64,000 bases of DNA from Bailinhaonella thermotolerans (GTDB taxonomy: Bacteria; Actinomycetota; Actinomycetes; Streptosporangiales; Streptosporangiaceae). The notes beneath the pieces were generated by a model. It made no database searches and had not been told where the DNA came from. It saw only the letters and a list, made by a program, of their open reading frames with translations. The translations under genes and the position numbers were made by a program. Positions 27,058-36,179 of the stretch are shown here, in pieces. The stretch lies in NCBI RefSeq assembly GCF_003594875.1, contig NZ_QZEY01000009.1, positions 186,001 through 250,000 on the forward strand. The letters run 5' to 3'. Within the stretch, counting starts at the first letter, position 1. Every line of letters starts with the position of its first letter.

Positions 27058-28182
27058 TCAGAATTCTCGCGCAATTTCGGCCTTGAGTTCCTCGATGGCC
27101 GAAACGGGGGTCGGGTCGAGGGAGTACCCCAAAGCCAGATAGACACTCGCGTAGTCGGCGAGCCCCACGGCCGTCGCCAGCCGCTCCAGCGGGCTCAGCC
27201 CCTCGGCGGCGATCTCGCTCACCCGCACGCCGCGCTCCTCCGCCAGCGCCACGGCGACCTCGCGCCGCCGCGCGACCCGGGGGTGCTCGTCCGCGTCGCG
27301 CACCATGACCAGGCGCATGCGTACGGACTCCTCGTCGGCGAAGACGTCGCGCCGGGCGAGCGGGCCGTCGAGGGCGACGATCTGGTTGTGCCCGGCCTCG
27401 GGCAGCTCGCCGTGCACCGCGGGGTACTTGGCGTTCTCGTTGAGCTGGCAGGCCAGGCGGTAGGCCACGGTGGCGGTGAGCGGGGAGGTGCCCCAGATCA
27501 TCGGGACGGTCCCGGCCAGCTCCAGCGCCAGGGTCTTGCCCGGGTTGATGAACGACTCGCTGCCCGGCCGGCACCGGTGCGCGATGTCCTCCAGCACCTT
27601 CGCGGCGGCCTCGTAGCCGTCCGGCCCGACCTTGGCCAGGCCCAGCGCCTCCGCCGCCACGATCAGCGGGATGGTCAGCCCCCACAGCGTCGCCCGGGGC
27701 TGCCCGGCGGCGGCCTCCACGGCCACGAACGGCGCGGACGCCTGCACGGCGATGTCATGCAGCGGCGAGCCCGCGGCGCCCACCGCGACCAGCGACGCGC
27801 CCCGCCGCACCGCCTCGGTGGCGGCGGCCAGGGTCTCCTCGGTCCGGCCCGAGCACGAGACGGCGAACACCAGGTCGGCGGCGCCGACCCAGCCGGGCAG
27901 CCGGTGCGACCGGACGGTCGCGATCGGGACCGGGCAGCCGTTCCCGCAGATCGCCGCGAGCACGTCGCCCGCGATCCCCGAGCCGCCCATCCCGGCGACC
28001 ACGATCGCCCGGGGCCGTCCCCGCAGGCCGGGCAGCCCGGCCTCGCCGGACGCGCGGAACGCCTCGCGCACCTGCCTTGCGGAGGAGGCGACGGCGCGCA
28101 GCATCCCCGACGGGTCGCCCGCCTCCAGGGCCGCCGCGTCGTCCAGGCGGTCCGGGTCGAACTCCGGCGAAGGCGTCGTCAC
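27058..28182 (-). CDS. SIS domain phosphoglucose/phosphomannose isomerase family protein
   Basis: 374 aa. Two SIS domains: AIVVAGMGGSGIAGDVLAAI and VSCSGRTEETLAA mark the first, MIWGTSPLTATVAYRLACQLNENAKYPA the second. It belongs to the bifunctional PGI/PMI group that interconverts fructose-6-phosphate with glucose- or mannose-6-phosphate, feeding the adjacent phosphomannomutase and GDP-mannose. GTG 28182 overlaps the upstream stop (GTGA). C-terminal signature SLDPTPVSAIEELKAEI is intact. Confidence 0.92.
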   Translation of the reverse strand: MTTPSPEFDPDRLDDAAALEAGDPSGMLRAVASSARQVREAFRASGEAGLPGLRGRPRAIVVAGMGGSGIAGDVLAAICGNGCPVPIATVRSHRLPGWVGAADLVFAVSCSGRTEETLAAATEAVRRGASLVAVGAAGSPLHDIAVQASAPFVAVEAAAGQPRATLWGLTIPLIVAAEALGLAKVGPDGYEAAAKVLEDIAHRCRPGSESFINPGKTLALELAGTVPMIWGTSPLTATVAYRLACQLNENAKYPAVHGELPEAGHNQIVALDGPLARRDVFADEESVRMRLVMVRDADEHPRVARRREVAVALAEERGVRVSEIAAEGLSPLERLATAVGLADYASVYLALGYSLDPTPVSAIEELKAEIAREF

Positions 28183-28352
28183 CGCTTGCGGGCTTCGTCG
28201 ACGAGCAGCACCGGGATGTCGTCGCGCACCGGGTAGATCAGGCCGCACTCGGCGTTCGTGCACTCCAGTTCGTCGGCCCCGTCGGCGGGACGCAGCGCGG
28301 AGCGGCAGTTCGGGCAGGCCAGGATCTCCAGCAGCCAGGTATCGATCTTCAC
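28179..28352 (-). CDS. Trm112 family zinc-ribbon protein
   Basis: 57 aa, MKIDTWLLEILACPNC followed by ECTNAECGLIYPVRDDIPVLL, the hallmark of the YcaR/Trm112 family. These small proteins activate partner methyltransferases or act as chaperone-like adaptors. The GTG at 28352 shares one base with the manB stop, and the gene overlaps the SIS gene, so all three are coupled. A Cys pair (CPNC) and a C...C pair can bind zinc. Confidence 0.9.
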   Translation of the reverse strand: MKIDTWLLEILACPNCRSALRPADGADELECTNAECGLIYPVRDDIPVLLVDEARKR

Positions 28353-29731
28353 TAGTCCACCTCTCGGACGATCGCCAGCACCTCGTCGCGCAGCGACGCC
28401 ATCGTCGGCTCGTCGGACGCCTCGGCGTTCAGCCGGAGCAGCGGTTCGGTGTTGGACGGACGCAGATTGAACCACCGGTCGCCGAAGTGCACGGTGAGCC
28501 CGTCCATCTCGTCCAGCGTCACGCCGGGGCGGCCGGCGTACGCCGTACGGACGCGGTCGAGCGCGGCGGCCTGGTCGGCCACCTCGCTGTTGATCTCGCC
28601 GGAGGCGGAGTAGCGGGCGTAGCCGGAGATCATCTCCGACAGCGGCCCGTCCTGCTCCCCCAGAGCGGCCAGCACGTGCATCGCCGCGAGCATCCCCGTG
28701 TCGGCGAACCAGAAGTCCCGGAAGTAGTAGTGGGCGGAGTGCTCCCCGCCGAAGACCGCGTCGTTCTCGGCCATCTTCTGCTTGATGAACGAGTGCCCGA
28801 CGCGCGTGCGCACCGGGACGCCGCCGTGCTCGAGCACGATCTCGGGCACCGCGAGCGACGTGATCAGGTTGTGGATGATCGTCCCGCCGGGGCTCTTCGC
28901 CAGCTCCCGGGTCGCGATCAGCGCGGTGATCGCGCTCGGCGACACCGACTGGCCGCGCTCGTCCACCACCCAGCAGCGGTCGGCGTCGCCGTCGAAGGCG
29001 AGCCCCAGGTCCGCCCCGTGCGTGATCACGGCCTTCTGGAGGTCCACGAGGTTCGCCGGCTCCAGCGGGTTCGCCTCGTGGTTGGGGAACGTGCCGTCCA
29101 GCTCGAAGTACAGCGGCACCACGTCGAGCGGCAGCCCCGCGAAGACCGCGGGCACCGTGTGCCCGGCCATGCCGTTCCCGGCGTCCACGACCACCTTGAG
29201 CCTGCGGATGCCGCGCAGGTCCACCAGCGAGCGCAGGTGCTCGGCGTATCCCGCGAGGACGTCCCGCCGCGTCACGGTCCCGGGCGCGCCGGAGTGCGGC
29301 GGGACGCCCGCCGCGGCCAGGTCGCGGATCTCGGCCAGGCCGGTCTCCTGCCCGATGGGGACGGCGCCGGCGCGGCACATCTTGACGCCGTTGTACTTGG
29401 CGGGGTTGTGGCTCGCGGTGAACATCGCGCCGGGCAGGCCCAGGCTGCCGCTGGCGTAGTAGAGCATGTCGGTGGAGCCGAGGCCCGCGTCGACCACGTC
29501 GGCGCCCTGGCTCGTGACGCCCTCGGCGAACCTCGCGGCCAGCACGGGGGACGAGTCGCGCATGTCGTGGGCGACGACGACGGTCTTCGCTCCGGTCACC
29601 CTGGCGAACGCGGCGCCGACGGCCCGCGCGAGGTCCTCGTCGAGCTCGTCGGGGACGACGCCTCGGATGTCATACGCCTTGAAGATCTTGGCGAGGTCGC
29701 CCACTCCTGCTCCGCTCTGGTCCGCGCTCAC
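28352..29731 (-). CDS. manB: Phosphomannomutase/phosphoglucomutase
   Basis: 459-aa alpha-D-phosphohexomutase making mannose-1-phosphate (and glucose-1-phosphate) for GDP-mannose and cell-envelope glycans. The phosphoserine loop is TASHNPAKYNG, the metal loop DGDADRCW, the sugar-recognition loop GGEHSAHYY and the phosphate-binding loop RPSNTEPLLRLNAEA. Its syntenic M. tuberculosis counterpart is Rv3257c. It is first in the manB-Trm112-SIS operon; DUF3499 lies 55 bp upstream in the same direction. Confidence 0.95.
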   Translation of the reverse strand: MSADQSGAGVGDLAKIFKAYDIRGVVPDELDEDLARAVGAAFARVTGAKTVVVAHDMRDSSPVLAARFAEGVTSQGADVVDAGLGSTDMLYYASGSLGLPGAMFTASHNPAKYNGVKMCRAGAVPIGQETGLAEIRDLAAAGVPPHSGAPGTVTRRDVLAGYAEHLRSLVDLRGIRRLKVVVDAGNGMAGHTVPAVFAGLPLDVVPLYFELDGTFPNHEANPLEPANLVDLQKAVITHGADLGLAFDGDADRCWVVDERGQSVSPSAITALIATRELAKSPGGTIIHNLITSLAVPEIVLEHGGVPVRTRVGHSFIKQKMAENDAVFGGEHSAHYYFRDFWFADTGMLAAMHVLAALGEQDGPLSEMISGYARYSASGEINSEVADQAAALDRVRTAYAGRPGVTLDEMDGLTVHFGDRWFNLRPSNTEPLLRLNAEASDEPTMASLRDEVLAIVREVD

Positions 29732-29786
29732 GTCTGCGGGTCGGCACGCGGCCGCCCGCGACCGAGCCTACCGGGGATCGTCCCCC

Positions 29787-30191
29787 TCAGCCGTCTTCGC
29801 CCGGCTCGCGCCGCTGGTCGCGTTGCTCCCGCTGGCTCGTCGCCGACCGCAGGACACGCAGGTGGCCGCGCCGCCCGACCTCGACGCCCTGGCCCACCGG
29901 CTCCGTGCCCCGCCCCGGCACCGGACGCGCCGCCTCGCGTACGGCGTTCGCGAGCGCCTCCAGGTCGTCGGTGCTCGGCTGGCCGCCCGCCTCGGTGGGC
30001 AGGCGCACGACCTCCCAGCCGCGCGGCGCGGTCAGCCGCTCGGCGTGTTCGGCGCACAGGTCGTAGCAGTGCGGCTCGACGTACGCGGCCAACGGTCCGA
30101 GCACGGCCGTGGAGTCGGCGTAGACGTACGTGAGCGTGAAGACAGCCGGCTGACTGCAGGCGGTTCGGGAGCAGGCACGGACGGGGCTCAC
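29787..30191 (-). CDS. DUF3499 family protein
   Basis: 134 aa. VRACSRTACSQPAVFTLTYVYADSTAVLGPLAAYVEPHCYDLCAEHAERLTAPRGWEVVRL is the full DUF3499 core, with four Cys (two CxxxxC-like pairs) and His that suggest zinc binding. GTG 30191 (MSPVRAC) is chosen; the frame runs further upstream. Always found next to manB and divergent from the metallopeptidase-like gene in actinobacteria. Function unknown. The tail after residue 100 is low-complexity. Confidence 0.9.
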   Translation of the reverse strand: MSPVRACSRTACSQPAVFTLTYVYADSTAVLGPLAAYVEPHCYDLCAEHAERLTAPRGWEVVRLPTEAGGQPSTDDLEALANAVREAARPVPGRGTEPVGQGVEVGRRGHLRVLRSATSQREQRDQRREPGEDG

Positions 30192-30422
30192 GGAGGGACC
30201 GTATCCGGTCCCGATGACCAATGCCACCACCAGTGGCACTCTTAAACGATCGTGTCGCCACATTCCGGGCGCACCACCTCCAATCACCTCCCCTCACGCC
30301 CCTCCTCCACGCCCCCTCGGGCCGCTCTCGCGGCTTTGGTCCCGGGGTGTGCCGGAAACCGCGAGATCGGGCCGGGGGATGGCGACTACGGGCAGGGCTC
30401 GATGGGGCATACGCTGCTGTTC

Positions 30423-30863
30423 GTGAGCTCTTCGCCGAATCCGCGCCCGCGCCGCCGAGACCGTCACGGCCGAGGGTTGCGCGGGCCGCTGACGCCGCCG
30501 CACGTGCCGATCCGCCGCACCCGGGGCCAGCGCTTCGACGACCTGGTGCTGGACGCGGTGGACCGGCTCAAGCAGAACTGGGGCAGGGAGCTGGCGGCCG
30601 TGGAGTTCGCCGTCGAGGAGGTCCCGCCCCCGTCCGAGCTGGTGGACGGCACCTCCCGCGAGACGATGCCGCTGGGCCGCCTGGAGCGCGCCCGGGACCG
30701 CGAGCCCAACGTGGTCGTCGTCTACCGCCGCCCCATCGAGGCCCGCGCCGAGGACCGCGACACGCTGGGCCTCCTCGTCCACGACGTCGTGGTCGAGCAG
30801 GTCGCCAACCTCCTCGGGCTCGGCCCGGAGAACGTGGACCCCGGCTACGACGAGCGCCACTGA
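30423..30863 (+). CDS. Metallopeptidase-family (DUF1025-like) protein, degenerate active site
   Basis: 146 aa. RRRDRHGRGLRGPLTPPHVPIRRTRGQRFDDLVLDAVDRL is the family start. The usual HExxHxxG zinc motif is replaced by LVHDVVVEQVANLLGL, with only one His and no HExxH, so protease activity is doubtful. GTG 30423 is chosen because homologues begin about 10 residues before RRRD; ATG 30402 is an alternative. TACGCT 7 bases before the GTG would suit a leaderless transcript. Syntenic with M. tuberculosis Rv3259. Confidence 0.85.
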   Translation: MSSSPNPRPRRRDRHGRGLRGPLTPPHVPIRRTRGQRFDDLVLDAVDRLKQNWGRELAAVEFAVEEVPPPSELVDGTSRETMPLGRLERARDREPNVVVVYRRPIEARAEDRDTLGLLVHDVVVEQVANLLGLGPENVDPGYDERH

Positions 30864-30890
30864 CCCGCCGCGCCGCTCATCCGCTGACCC

Positions 30891-30916
30891 GCGCGGGCCC
30901 GCCGCCGGGCCCGCGC
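30891..30916. terminator. 10-bp hairpin between convergent genes
   Basis: GCGCGGGCCC (30891-30900) pairs with GGGCCCGCGC (30907-30916). A second small hairpin (GGTGCC/GGCACC) follows at about 30919-30934. Placed between the metallopeptidase-like and DUF5719 stops. Confidence 0.7.
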
Positions 30917-30971
30917 GAGGGTGCCGTGCGGCACCGGAGCGGCCGCCGCGCCGGAGCGGCGCCGCACGCGA

Positions 30972-32396
30972 TCAGTCGGTGACCGCGGCGGCGGAGTCCG
31001 CCACCGGCGGGACGTAGGTCCAGGTGCGCGCCGGGGCCAGCGGCTGGATGGTGAGCATCAGCCCGGTCCTGGCCCGCTCCTCCAGCGTGCGCCCGCCGTA
31101 CACCGGCCCGGAGCCCGGCAGCGGCTCGACCAGCACCGCGTAGCCGGTGTCCCCGCCGGGCGGGAGCGCCAGGCGCACCTCCCTGGTACGGCCCGCCGGC
31201 ACCTCGACCTGCGAGGGGGCCGGGGCGGGGCCGCGCGCGGGCAGGAGCGTCACCCGCACCCGGCCGGGCGCGGCGGGGGCCGTGAGGACCAGGCGCGAGG
31301 ACTGGCCGCGCGAGGAACGGTTGTCGGCGACGACGCTGCCGCTGTCGATGGGCGGGGACGAGGCGGTGAAGCCGACGTCCTGCCGCGTGCCGGTGCCCAC
31401 GCTCATCAGCCCGGCCACCACCGGGACCTCGGACGTGACGATCACCGACGCGGGCTGCCCGGCCAGGCCGGTGGCCAGCTCCAGGTATCCCGCCGAGCCG
31501 GCGGGCACCTCCAGTTGCTCGCGGCCCTTGAGGGCGTACGTGCCGTCGGCCGTGACGACCTTCACGTCCACGAGCGCGTCCGCCTCCCCCGGCACGGCCA
31601 CGAAGAGCTGCCTGCGCCCGGCCCCGCCGGGGACGCCGGACACGATCGCGCGCGGCGCGGGCGGCGCGGCGGCGGGCAGCCAGTCCACTCCCCCGCCGGG
31701 CAGCACCGCCCGCACGGCCGCGGCCACGCGGCCCTCGTGCGTGCGCACCTCCAGCGCGGCGACCTGGGCCATCGGGGCGACGTCCTTGAGGTTCACGACG
31801 CGGTGCTCCCCCGGCGCCAGCAGCAGCCCGCGCCCGGCGTCCCCGATGATCGGCCCCTCGCCGGTGTAGGCGACGATCTCGGCCGAGGCGCGCGTGTCGT
31901 CGATGTTGGCCAGGTACACCAGGACCTCGGCCGAGGCCGGTCCGGGCCCCACGAACCAGGAGGTCGCGGCGGGCTCGACGCAGCGCGCGGCGGAGAGCCC
32001 CCGCAGCCGGCCGGAAACGGCGCGGCCGGTCTGGGCGGCCTCCAGCCCGGCGGCCATCGCCCCGTCGGCGGACACCGAGAGCGGCGCGCGCTCCCTGGCC
32101 TCGCCGTACCACGGCGTGCCGGGCCGCTCGACGGTGGCGACGGGCTCGGGGCGGCCCAGGACGCGGGTGACGGCCCTGCCCCGCTCGCCGCGTCCTGGCG
32201 GGGTCACCACGCTCACCCGCGCCCCCGCGGGGTCGGGGCAGACGGCGGAGACCGCGTGGACGGCGGCCTTCACCGGCGGTGCGACCGGCGGGGCCGCGGA
32301 GTCCGGCCGGGAGCCGAGCGCCACGCCGTACAGCGCGAGCGAGGCGACGAGCACCATGGCGAGCAGGCTGAAACGGCTCTCGACGAAGGTCCTCAC
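30972..32396 (-). CDS. DUF5719 family secreted protein
   Basis: 474 aa with an N-terminal signal or anchor helix (residues 9-28, FSLLAMVLVASLALYGVALG) and a long beta-rich extracytoplasmic region. WFVGPG, VYLANIDDTRASAEIVAYTGEGPI and VVADNRSSRGQSSRLVLTAP match the DUF5719 family. It overlaps the giant glycosyltransferase gene by 4 bp, a conserved pairing in actinobacteria, and presumably assists it outside the membrane. Function unknown. Confidence 0.88.
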   Translation of the reverse strand: MRTFVESRFSLLAMVLVASLALYGVALGSRPDSAAPPVAPPVKAAVHAVSAVCPDPAGARVSVVTPPGRGERGRAVTRVLGRPEPVATVERPGTPWYGEARERAPLSVSADGAMAAGLEAAQTGRAVSGRLRGLSAARCVEPAATSWFVGPGPASAEVLVYLANIDDTRASAEIVAYTGEGPIIGDAGRGLLLAPGEHRVVNLKDVAPMAQVAALEVRTHEGRVAAAVRAVLPGGGVDWLPAAAPPAPRAIVSGVPGGAGRRQLFVAVPGEADALVDVKVVTADGTYALKGREQLEVPAGSAGYLELATGLAGQPASVIVTSEVPVVAGLMSVGTGTRQDVGFTASSPPIDSGSVVADNRSSRGQSSRLVLTAPAAPGRVRVTLLPARGPAPAPSQVEVPAGRTREVRLALPPGGDTGYAVLVEPLPGSGPVYGGRTLEERARTGLMLTIQPLAPARTWTYVPPVADSAAAVTD

Positions 32397-35300
32397 GAGG
32401 CCGCCCCCACCGTGTCGGGCGTACGGCCGCGCCGCCGCTGACCTCGCCGGCCGGTCGGCCGTTCCTCGGGCGGTGACTCGGCCAGCGGGTCGTCGTTCTT
32501 GGCGCCGGGCAGCGCGAGCACCACCACGACCAGCACGAGCAGGCCCTGCGTGACCACCCAGGCGTCGCGCCAGAACTGCGCCCGCGTCACCGTCACCACC
32601 CCGCCGTCCTCAGGGAGCGCAAACGCCTGCGCCCAGCCCTCGGCCACGCGCGGCTCCAGCGCCACCCCGTCGAGCGTGGCGCGCCAGTCCGGGCCTGCGG
32701 GCTCGCGCAGCACGAGCAGCCGCCCGCCGCCGCCGGAGGGCACCGTGGCCGAGGCGTTCACCCGCCCGGCGGGCAGCGTGACCGCCGCGCCCTTGGCGTC
32801 CACGACGCTGAGCCGGGGCGCGGGCCGGGTGAGCTGCCAGATCCCGCCGATCGGGGAGAGGCTGACCCGGGCGAGGCCCGGCTGCGAGTCGAGCGTGCGC
32901 GCGAGCGTCTCGGGCACCTTCCCCGGCGCGACGACGAACCGCACGGCGAAGGAGCCCAGCACGGCCACGTCGTCCCCGCCCCGGCCCGAGGCGAGCCCGG
33001 CGACCGCCGCGTCCACGCGTTTCCGCAGGTCCTCGGCCACCGGGATGTCCGGCTCGCCGACCAGCGGGTCGCGCCCGCGCACGATCGTGTAGTCCACGCG
33101 CCCGTCCCCGGCGACGCGGAGGATCAGCGTGCGGGCCCGCTCGCCCTCCCCGGCGGTCGCGGCGGCCAGCGCGGGAACGGCCGAGACGTTGTCGCGGTCG
33201 AGCGGCCCCTGCGCGCCCTTCCAGATCCAGGCCCCGGCGGCCAGCAGCGGGGCGGCGCAGGCGACCAGCACGACGAGCGTGGCCGACAGGCGGCGCACAC
33301 CCCCGGCCGCGCGCAGCTCCCCGATGCGGCGGGCGGCGACCCCGGCCGCGACCAGCAGCCCGGTCGCGGCGAACGCGAGCGCGACGCCCGGCCACGCGTG
33401 GGCCTCGGGCCCGCCGGACACCGGGGCCACCCGCGTGCGCGCGACCAAGATGGCCACGAGCACGCCGAACAGCGCCAGCGTCCAGCCCGCCGCCACGAAC
33501 AGCCGGTGCCGCCGGAGCAGCAGCCCGGCCAGCGCCGCGAACACCACGCCCCCGGTCACCCAGACCGGCGGCATGCCCGGCCCGCCCGGGCTGAGCAGCA
33601 GCAACGCCTCGGGGGCCAGCCGGGCGTCCACCAGTCCCGGCCGGTGCAGCCCGGCCTCCAGCAGGAACCTCGGCGGGTTCAGCACCAGCGTGTACAGCCA
33701 CGGCCCGAGCAGCGCGGCCGGCGTCAGCAGCGCGATCGCGAGCGAGACGCCGACGCCCCGCCGTACGCCGCCGAAGGCCAGCGCGGCCAGGCCGCCCAGC
33801 GGGAGCGCCAGCAGCCACACGAGCGGGGCGAACGCGGTCCCCACGGCGAGGAGGAGGCCCAGCGCCCAGGCGGCGCGGCGGGCGACCCGGCGCTCGGCCC
33901 CGATGACGGCGGCGGCGAGCACGGCGTACACCGGCAGCAGCACGAAGACCACGGCGGTGCCGAGCCGCCCGGCGGCGATCGCGCCGGTGGCCACCGGCAG
34001 GAGCGCGTACGACGCGGCGATCCACAGCCGGGCGGGCACGTCGTCCAGGACGCGGCGGGTGGCCAGGTAGGCGGTGAGCCCGGCGAGCGGCACGCACCCG
34101 AGCAGCAGCACGGTCACGGCGAGCCAGGGCTTGCCCAGCAGCAGCGTCGAGACGACGGCCAGCACCGCGACGTACGGCGGGGCGTCCGCGCTCGTGCCCA
34201 CCCCGATCGGGTGGAAGCCCGAGAGGTACTGGTCCCACAGGTCGCGGGCCCCGCCGTACACCGGGGGGAGGGCGCCGCCGCCGATGCGGCCCTCGCCCGC
34301 GAGCAGGGAGCGCTCGGCGACCAGGGTGACCGCGAGCAGGGCCAGCGTGAGCAGCACGGCCGGGCTGGTGAAGATCCGCTGGAGGAGGCCGCCGGAGTCG
34401 CTCAGCAGCTCCTCGCCCTCCTCCTCCCCCGGCTCCGCGACGACCGCGTGGTGGCGGCCGGCCGACTCGACGGGGCCGGTGCCCGCGAGCCAGCCGCGGA
34501 CCATCTCGCCGATCCGGCGAAGGCCCTGCCCCGGCGGCGCGAAGTACTTTCGGACCTGGGGATACGTCTTGCGCTTGGCCTTGCCGCGGCGTTTGCGGGC
34601 GCGCCGGATCCGGCCCGGCGACCCGAGCACGGCGGCGAGCGCGGCGATCTCGTCCAGGGCGTTGGCGGGCTGCTTGGCCAGCAGGAACAGCAGCGTGCGC
34701 AGCAGCGAGCCGACGATCCCGCGCACGAGCGCGGCCAGGAACGCGCCGGTGGGCAGGTTGGCGGCGAGGACGTACAGCGCGTTGCGGCGGTCGGCCCGCC
34801 GCGGGTGGTCGCCGGTCGCGGCGATGCGCCGGCGGCGGCGCGAGGCGGCCTCGGCGTGCCAGGCCACGGCGTCGGTGACCACGAGGACGCGGTGCCCGGC
34901 GGCGCGGATCCGCCAGCACAGGTCGATGTCGTCGCGGAACAGCGGCAGTTCGTCGTCGAAGCCGCCGACCTGCTCGAACACGTCACGGCGGACGAGCATC
35001 CCGGCGGTGGAGACGGCCAGGCTCTCGCGGACGCCGTCGTGCTGGCCCTGGTCGTACTCCCGGTATTCGAGGCCGGTCTCGCGGCGGCCGCCCTTGTCCA
35101 CGGTGACGCCGATCTCGACGAGCACCCGGCGGTCCAGCCAGTCGAGCAGCTTGGGCCCGAGGACGGCGGCGCGGGGGTCCGCCTCGGCGATCTCCAGCAG
35201 GCATTCGAGCGCGTCGGCGGCGGGCGCGCAGTCGTCGTGCAGCAGCCACAGCCACTCGACCGCGCCTTCCACCGGGTGCGCGGCGCGTACGGCCTCGGCC

Positions 35301-35518
35301 ACGGCCTCGCCGAACCCGGCGGACCTGGACAGCGTGATCACCCGGGGGAACGCCTCGGCGAGCAGGGCGGCGCTGCCGTCGCGGCTGCCGTTGTCCACGG
35401 CGAGCGCACGGTCGACCGGCCTGGTCTGGCCGAACAGGCCGTCCAGGGTCTCCGGCAGCCAGCGGGCGCCGTCGTGCGCGACGACGACGGCGGTGACGAT
35501 GTGACGGGCGTTGTGCAC
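32393..35518 (-). CDS. Giant membrane glycosyltransferase, GT2 catalytic head
   Basis: 1041 aa. Residues 1-300 form a GT2 domain: VVAHDGARWLPETLDGLFGQTRPVDRALAVDNGSRDGS, then WLWLLHDDCAPAADALE with the metal-binding DD, and DDELPLFRDDIDLCWRIRAAGH as the acceptor loop. A basic linker (about 300-370) leads to a membrane region of more than ten TM helices and a C-terminal extracytoplasmic domain, ending after one more TM helix. The GTG start at 35518 has a weak RBS. It probably transfers an NDP- or polyprenol-linked sugar to an envelope polymer. Clustered with DUF5719 and whiB. Confidence 0.9.
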   Translation of the reverse strand: MHNARHIVTAVVVAHDGARWLPETLDGLFGQTRPVDRALAVDNGSRDGSAALLAEAFPRVITLSRSAGFGEAVAEAVRAAHPVEGAVEWLWLLHDDCAPAADALECLLEIAEADPRAAVLGPKLLDWLDRRVLVEIGVTVDKGGRRETGLEYREYDQGQHDGVRESLAVSTAGMLVRRDVFEQVGGFDDELPLFRDDIDLCWRIRAAGHRVLVVTDAVAWHAEAASRRRRRIAATGDHPRRADRRNALYVLAANLPTGAFLAALVRGIVGSLLRTLLFLLAKQPANALDEIAALAAVLGSPGRIRRARKRRGKAKRKTYPQVRKYFAPPGQGLRRIGEMVRGWLAGTGPVESAGRHHAVVAEPGEEEGEELLSDSGGLLQRIFTSPAVLLTLALLAVTLVAERSLLAGEGRIGGGALPPVYGGARDLWDQYLSGFHPIGVGTSADAPPYVAVLAVVSTLLLGKPWLAVTVLLLGCVPLAGLTAYLATRRVLDDVPARLWIAASYALLPVATGAIAAGRLGTAVVFVLLPVYAVLAAAVIGAERRVARRAAWALGLLLAVGTAFAPLVWLLALPLGGLAALAFGGVRRGVGVSLAIALLTPAALLGPWLYTLVLNPPRFLLEAGLHRPGLVDARLAPEALLLLSPGGPGMPPVWVTGGVVFAALAGLLLRRHRLFVAAGWTLALFGVLVAILVARTRVAPVSGGPEAHAWPGVALAFAATGLLVAAGVAARRIGELRAAGGVRRLSATLVVLVACAAPLLAAGAWIWKGAQGPLDRDNVSAVPALAAATAGEGERARTLILRVAGDGRVDYTIVRGRDPLVGEPDIPVAEDLRKRVDAAVAGLASGRGGDDVAVLGSFAVRFVVAPGKVPETLARTLDSQPGLARVSLSPIGGIWQLTRPAPRLSVVDAKGAAVTLPAGRVNASATVPSGGGGRLLVLREPAGPDWRATLDGVALEPRVAEGWAQAFALPEDGGVVTVTRAQFWRDAWVVTQGLLVLVVVVLALPGAKNDDPLAESPPEERPTGRRGQRRRGRTPDTVGAAS

Positions 35519-35850
35519 GGTTTTCTCGGGGAGAAGGGTGGTTCAGGCGGTATGCCCAGACCTGCACCGGGTTGGCGCGGGACAACCCTACTCGTGTTCG
35601 CCGCGCTTCTCCGGGCTCCCCGGATCTCCCGTGGCCTCCCGCCCCCCGGCGGGGTGGCCACGTGGCGGGGCGAGCCCCCTCGGAACCCCGGCGCGCCCCC
35701 GCGCCCCTGGCCGGTCCTCCCGATCTCGCCGGGATCCGGTCCGGGGCGCGAGGGCGCGTGGGCGCCCGGCGCCGATCGCATGATCGACCGTCGCCGGGCA
35801 GCGGTCAGCGACGTCCACGCCGCGGGCGCGGAGCGGACGTCAGGCGACCG
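35519..35850. other. Intergenic region between whiB and the glycosyltransferase gene
   Basis: 332 bp with no convincing gene, strong hairpin or promoter motif; open frames here lack family matches and ribosome-binding sites. It probably holds the leftward promoter of the glycosyltransferase-DUF5719 pair. Confidence 0.5.
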
Positions 35851-36108
35851 TCAGCTCGCCTGGCGCTTGATTCTGCGTCGTTCCCTCTCGGACAGCCCAC
35901 CCCAGATGCCGAACCGCTCATCGTGCTCGAGCGCGTACTCGAGACACTCCGCCCGCACTTCGCAGGCGCGGCAGACTTTCTTCGCTTCCCGGGTGGAGCC
36001 GCCCTTTTCTGGAAAGAACGCCTCCGGGTCGGTCTGCGCGCACAAGGCGCGCCCCTGCCAACCTAGTTCCTCAGTGCCGTGCGCCTGTGCGATGACCAGA
36101 TCGGTCAC
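35851..36108 (-). CDS. whiB: WhiB family iron-sulfur transcription factor (WhiB2/WhiB type)
   Basis: 85 aa. The four cluster ligands are Cys23, Cys46, Cys49 and Cys55 (C...CxxCxxxxxC). GIWGG precedes the basic C-terminal RERRRIKRQA, which contacts DNA. Sequence and position beside fbiA and the DUF3499/manB block match WhiB of Streptomyces and WhiB2 of mycobacteria, essential for sporulation septation or division. Start GTG 36108 has AGGAGG 6 bases upstream. Promoter candidate at 36151-36179. Confidence 0.95.
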   Translation of the reverse strand: MTDLVIAQAHGTEELGWQGRALCAQTDPEAFFPEKGGSTREAKKVCRACEVRAECLEYALEHDERFGIWGGLSERERRRIKRQAS

Positions 36109-36150
36109 AGCGCACCTCCTGATCCTTGGAGCCCCCTGATCATGTCTCCC

Positions 36151-36179
36151 GTAGTACCCACCCTGGGAGACTGAAACAA
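36151..36179 (-). promoter_or_regulatory. Candidate whiB promoter
   Basis: On the minus strand TTGTTT (36174-36179) and TACTAC (36151-36156) are 17 bp apart, 42 bp upstream of the whiB GTG. It is embedded in an inverted repeat GTCTCCC (36144-36150)/GGGAGAC (36165-36171) overlapping the -10 and spacer, and is followed upstream by the perfect palindrome TGTAATTACA at 36186-36195, a rare AT-rich island. Both could be regulator sites. Confidence 0.6.

Noticed and set aside
35519-35850. Small genes between whiB and the glycosyltransferase
   Set aside because: Open frames here are Pro/Arg-rich, without RBS or homology, and differ on both strands.
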